The position numbers and the translations under genes are program-made. DNA of 14,892 nt from Cyclobacteriaceae bacterium (GTDB taxonomy: Bacteria; Bacteroidota; Bacteroidia; Cytophagales; Cyclobacteriaceae), in the NCBI GenBank assembly GCA_029861825.1, contig JAOTYN010000041.1:1-14892 (forward strand), given 5' to 3'. Numbering within the stretch: position 1 is the first letter of the stretch; each line of letters starts with the position of its first letter. Positions 14,641 through 14,892 of this stretch are shown here, piece after piece. Below the pieces are notes generated by a model that did not search any database, was not told the DNA's origin, and saw only the letters and a list, made by a program, of their open reading frames with translations.

Positions 14641-14892
14641 ATGTTTGAAGACAGTTATCGTCACCGGGGCTTGCGAAAAGCCCTCATCCGAACTTTAGAG
14701 AAAAAAGGGATCGATGATCCCAAAGTACTGGCAGCTATAAATCAGGTTCCCCGGCACGTGTTTTTTGATCAGGCGTTTTTGGAGCACGCCTATCAGGACA
14801 AGGCTTTCCCGATCGGTGAAGGACAAACTATTAGTCAGCCCTATACGGTGGCTGTTCAAACTCAGTTAATGCAGATTGAACCGGGGGATAAG
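14641..14892 (+). CDS. pcm: Protein-L-isoaspartate O-methyltransferase (5' part; continues past window)
   Basis: An ATG at 14641 opens a frame that stays open for 84 codons to the right edge. The residues match the N-terminus of protein-L-isoaspartate(D-aspartate) O-methyltransferase: RGLRKALIRTLEKKGI, VLAAINQVPRHVFF, the YQDKAFPIGEGQTISQPY block that contains the family's SQPYTVA substrate-binding motif, and the start of motif I (LMQIEPGDK). The enzyme uses S-adenosylmethionine to methylate damaged isoaspartyl residues for repair. Its catalytic SAM-binding core lies beyond the window, so intactness cannot be judged. It is divergent from ribE. Confidence 0.92.
   Translation, partial: MFEDSYRHRGLRKALIRTLEKKGIDDPKVLAAINQVPRHVFFDQAFLEHAYQDKAFPIGEGQTISQPYTVAVQTQLMQIEPGDK

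Overview
The window reads as ordinary chromosomal sequence of a member of the Bacteroidota. The evidence is the set of gene families: a BatC-type TPR protein with a Gln/Glu-rich tract, a TamL-type lipidated outer-membrane assembly protein, a fused E1 alpha/beta 2-oxoacid dehydrogenase, and a flavobacterial-style PurC. Two start regions also carry the Bacteroidota promoter form TTG-N17-23-TAnnTTTG. Oxygen-dependent HemF and the Bat-type protein suggest an aerobic or oxygen-tolerant organism. The genus cannot be named from the sequence alone. No tRNA, rRNA, CRISPR array, insertion sequence, integrase or prophage gene was seen.

Left part (2-6272, all on +): the 3' end of a batC-like gene; a thiolase; a secreted protein built almost wholly of sixteen 24-residue MORN_2/YwqK-type repeats; then a tight run of purC, a single-domain STAS protein, ribonuclease Z (rnz) and a YhhQ-type queuosine-precursor transporter. 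A good promoter lies only 6 bases ahead of the purC ATG, and the next three genes follow at gaps of 21, 0 and 2 bases, so they are probably one transcript.

Middle (6265-11553): a TrmH/SpoU-family RNA methyltransferase on - and tamL on + diverge with 19 bases between their chosen starts. The tamL stop overlaps by 4 bases the stop of a convergent fused E1 gene on -.

Right part (11554-14892): a 136-base divergent spacer holds a 23-base imperfect inverted repeat (on the E1 side) and a promoter almost touching the hemF ATG. hemF overlaps a PAP2 phosphatase gene by 17 bases. That gene converges with a 14-base overlap on a LytTR response regulator on -. Upstream of the regulator on the same strand is riboflavin synthase (ribE), and the 5' end of pcm (+) runs off the right edge.

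Most genes are housekeeping: purine, heme and riboflavin synthesis, tRNA and RNA processing or modification, acyl-CoA metabolism, protein repair and envelope assembly. I do not see a convincing new multi-gene system. The points most worth checking are the near-leaderless promoters of purC and hemF, the strict 24-residue repeat register, the compact trmH/tamL junction, the STAS-rnz-transporter cluster, and the absence of usual partners (batD, tamB, E2/E3, a sensor kinase) next to their genes.
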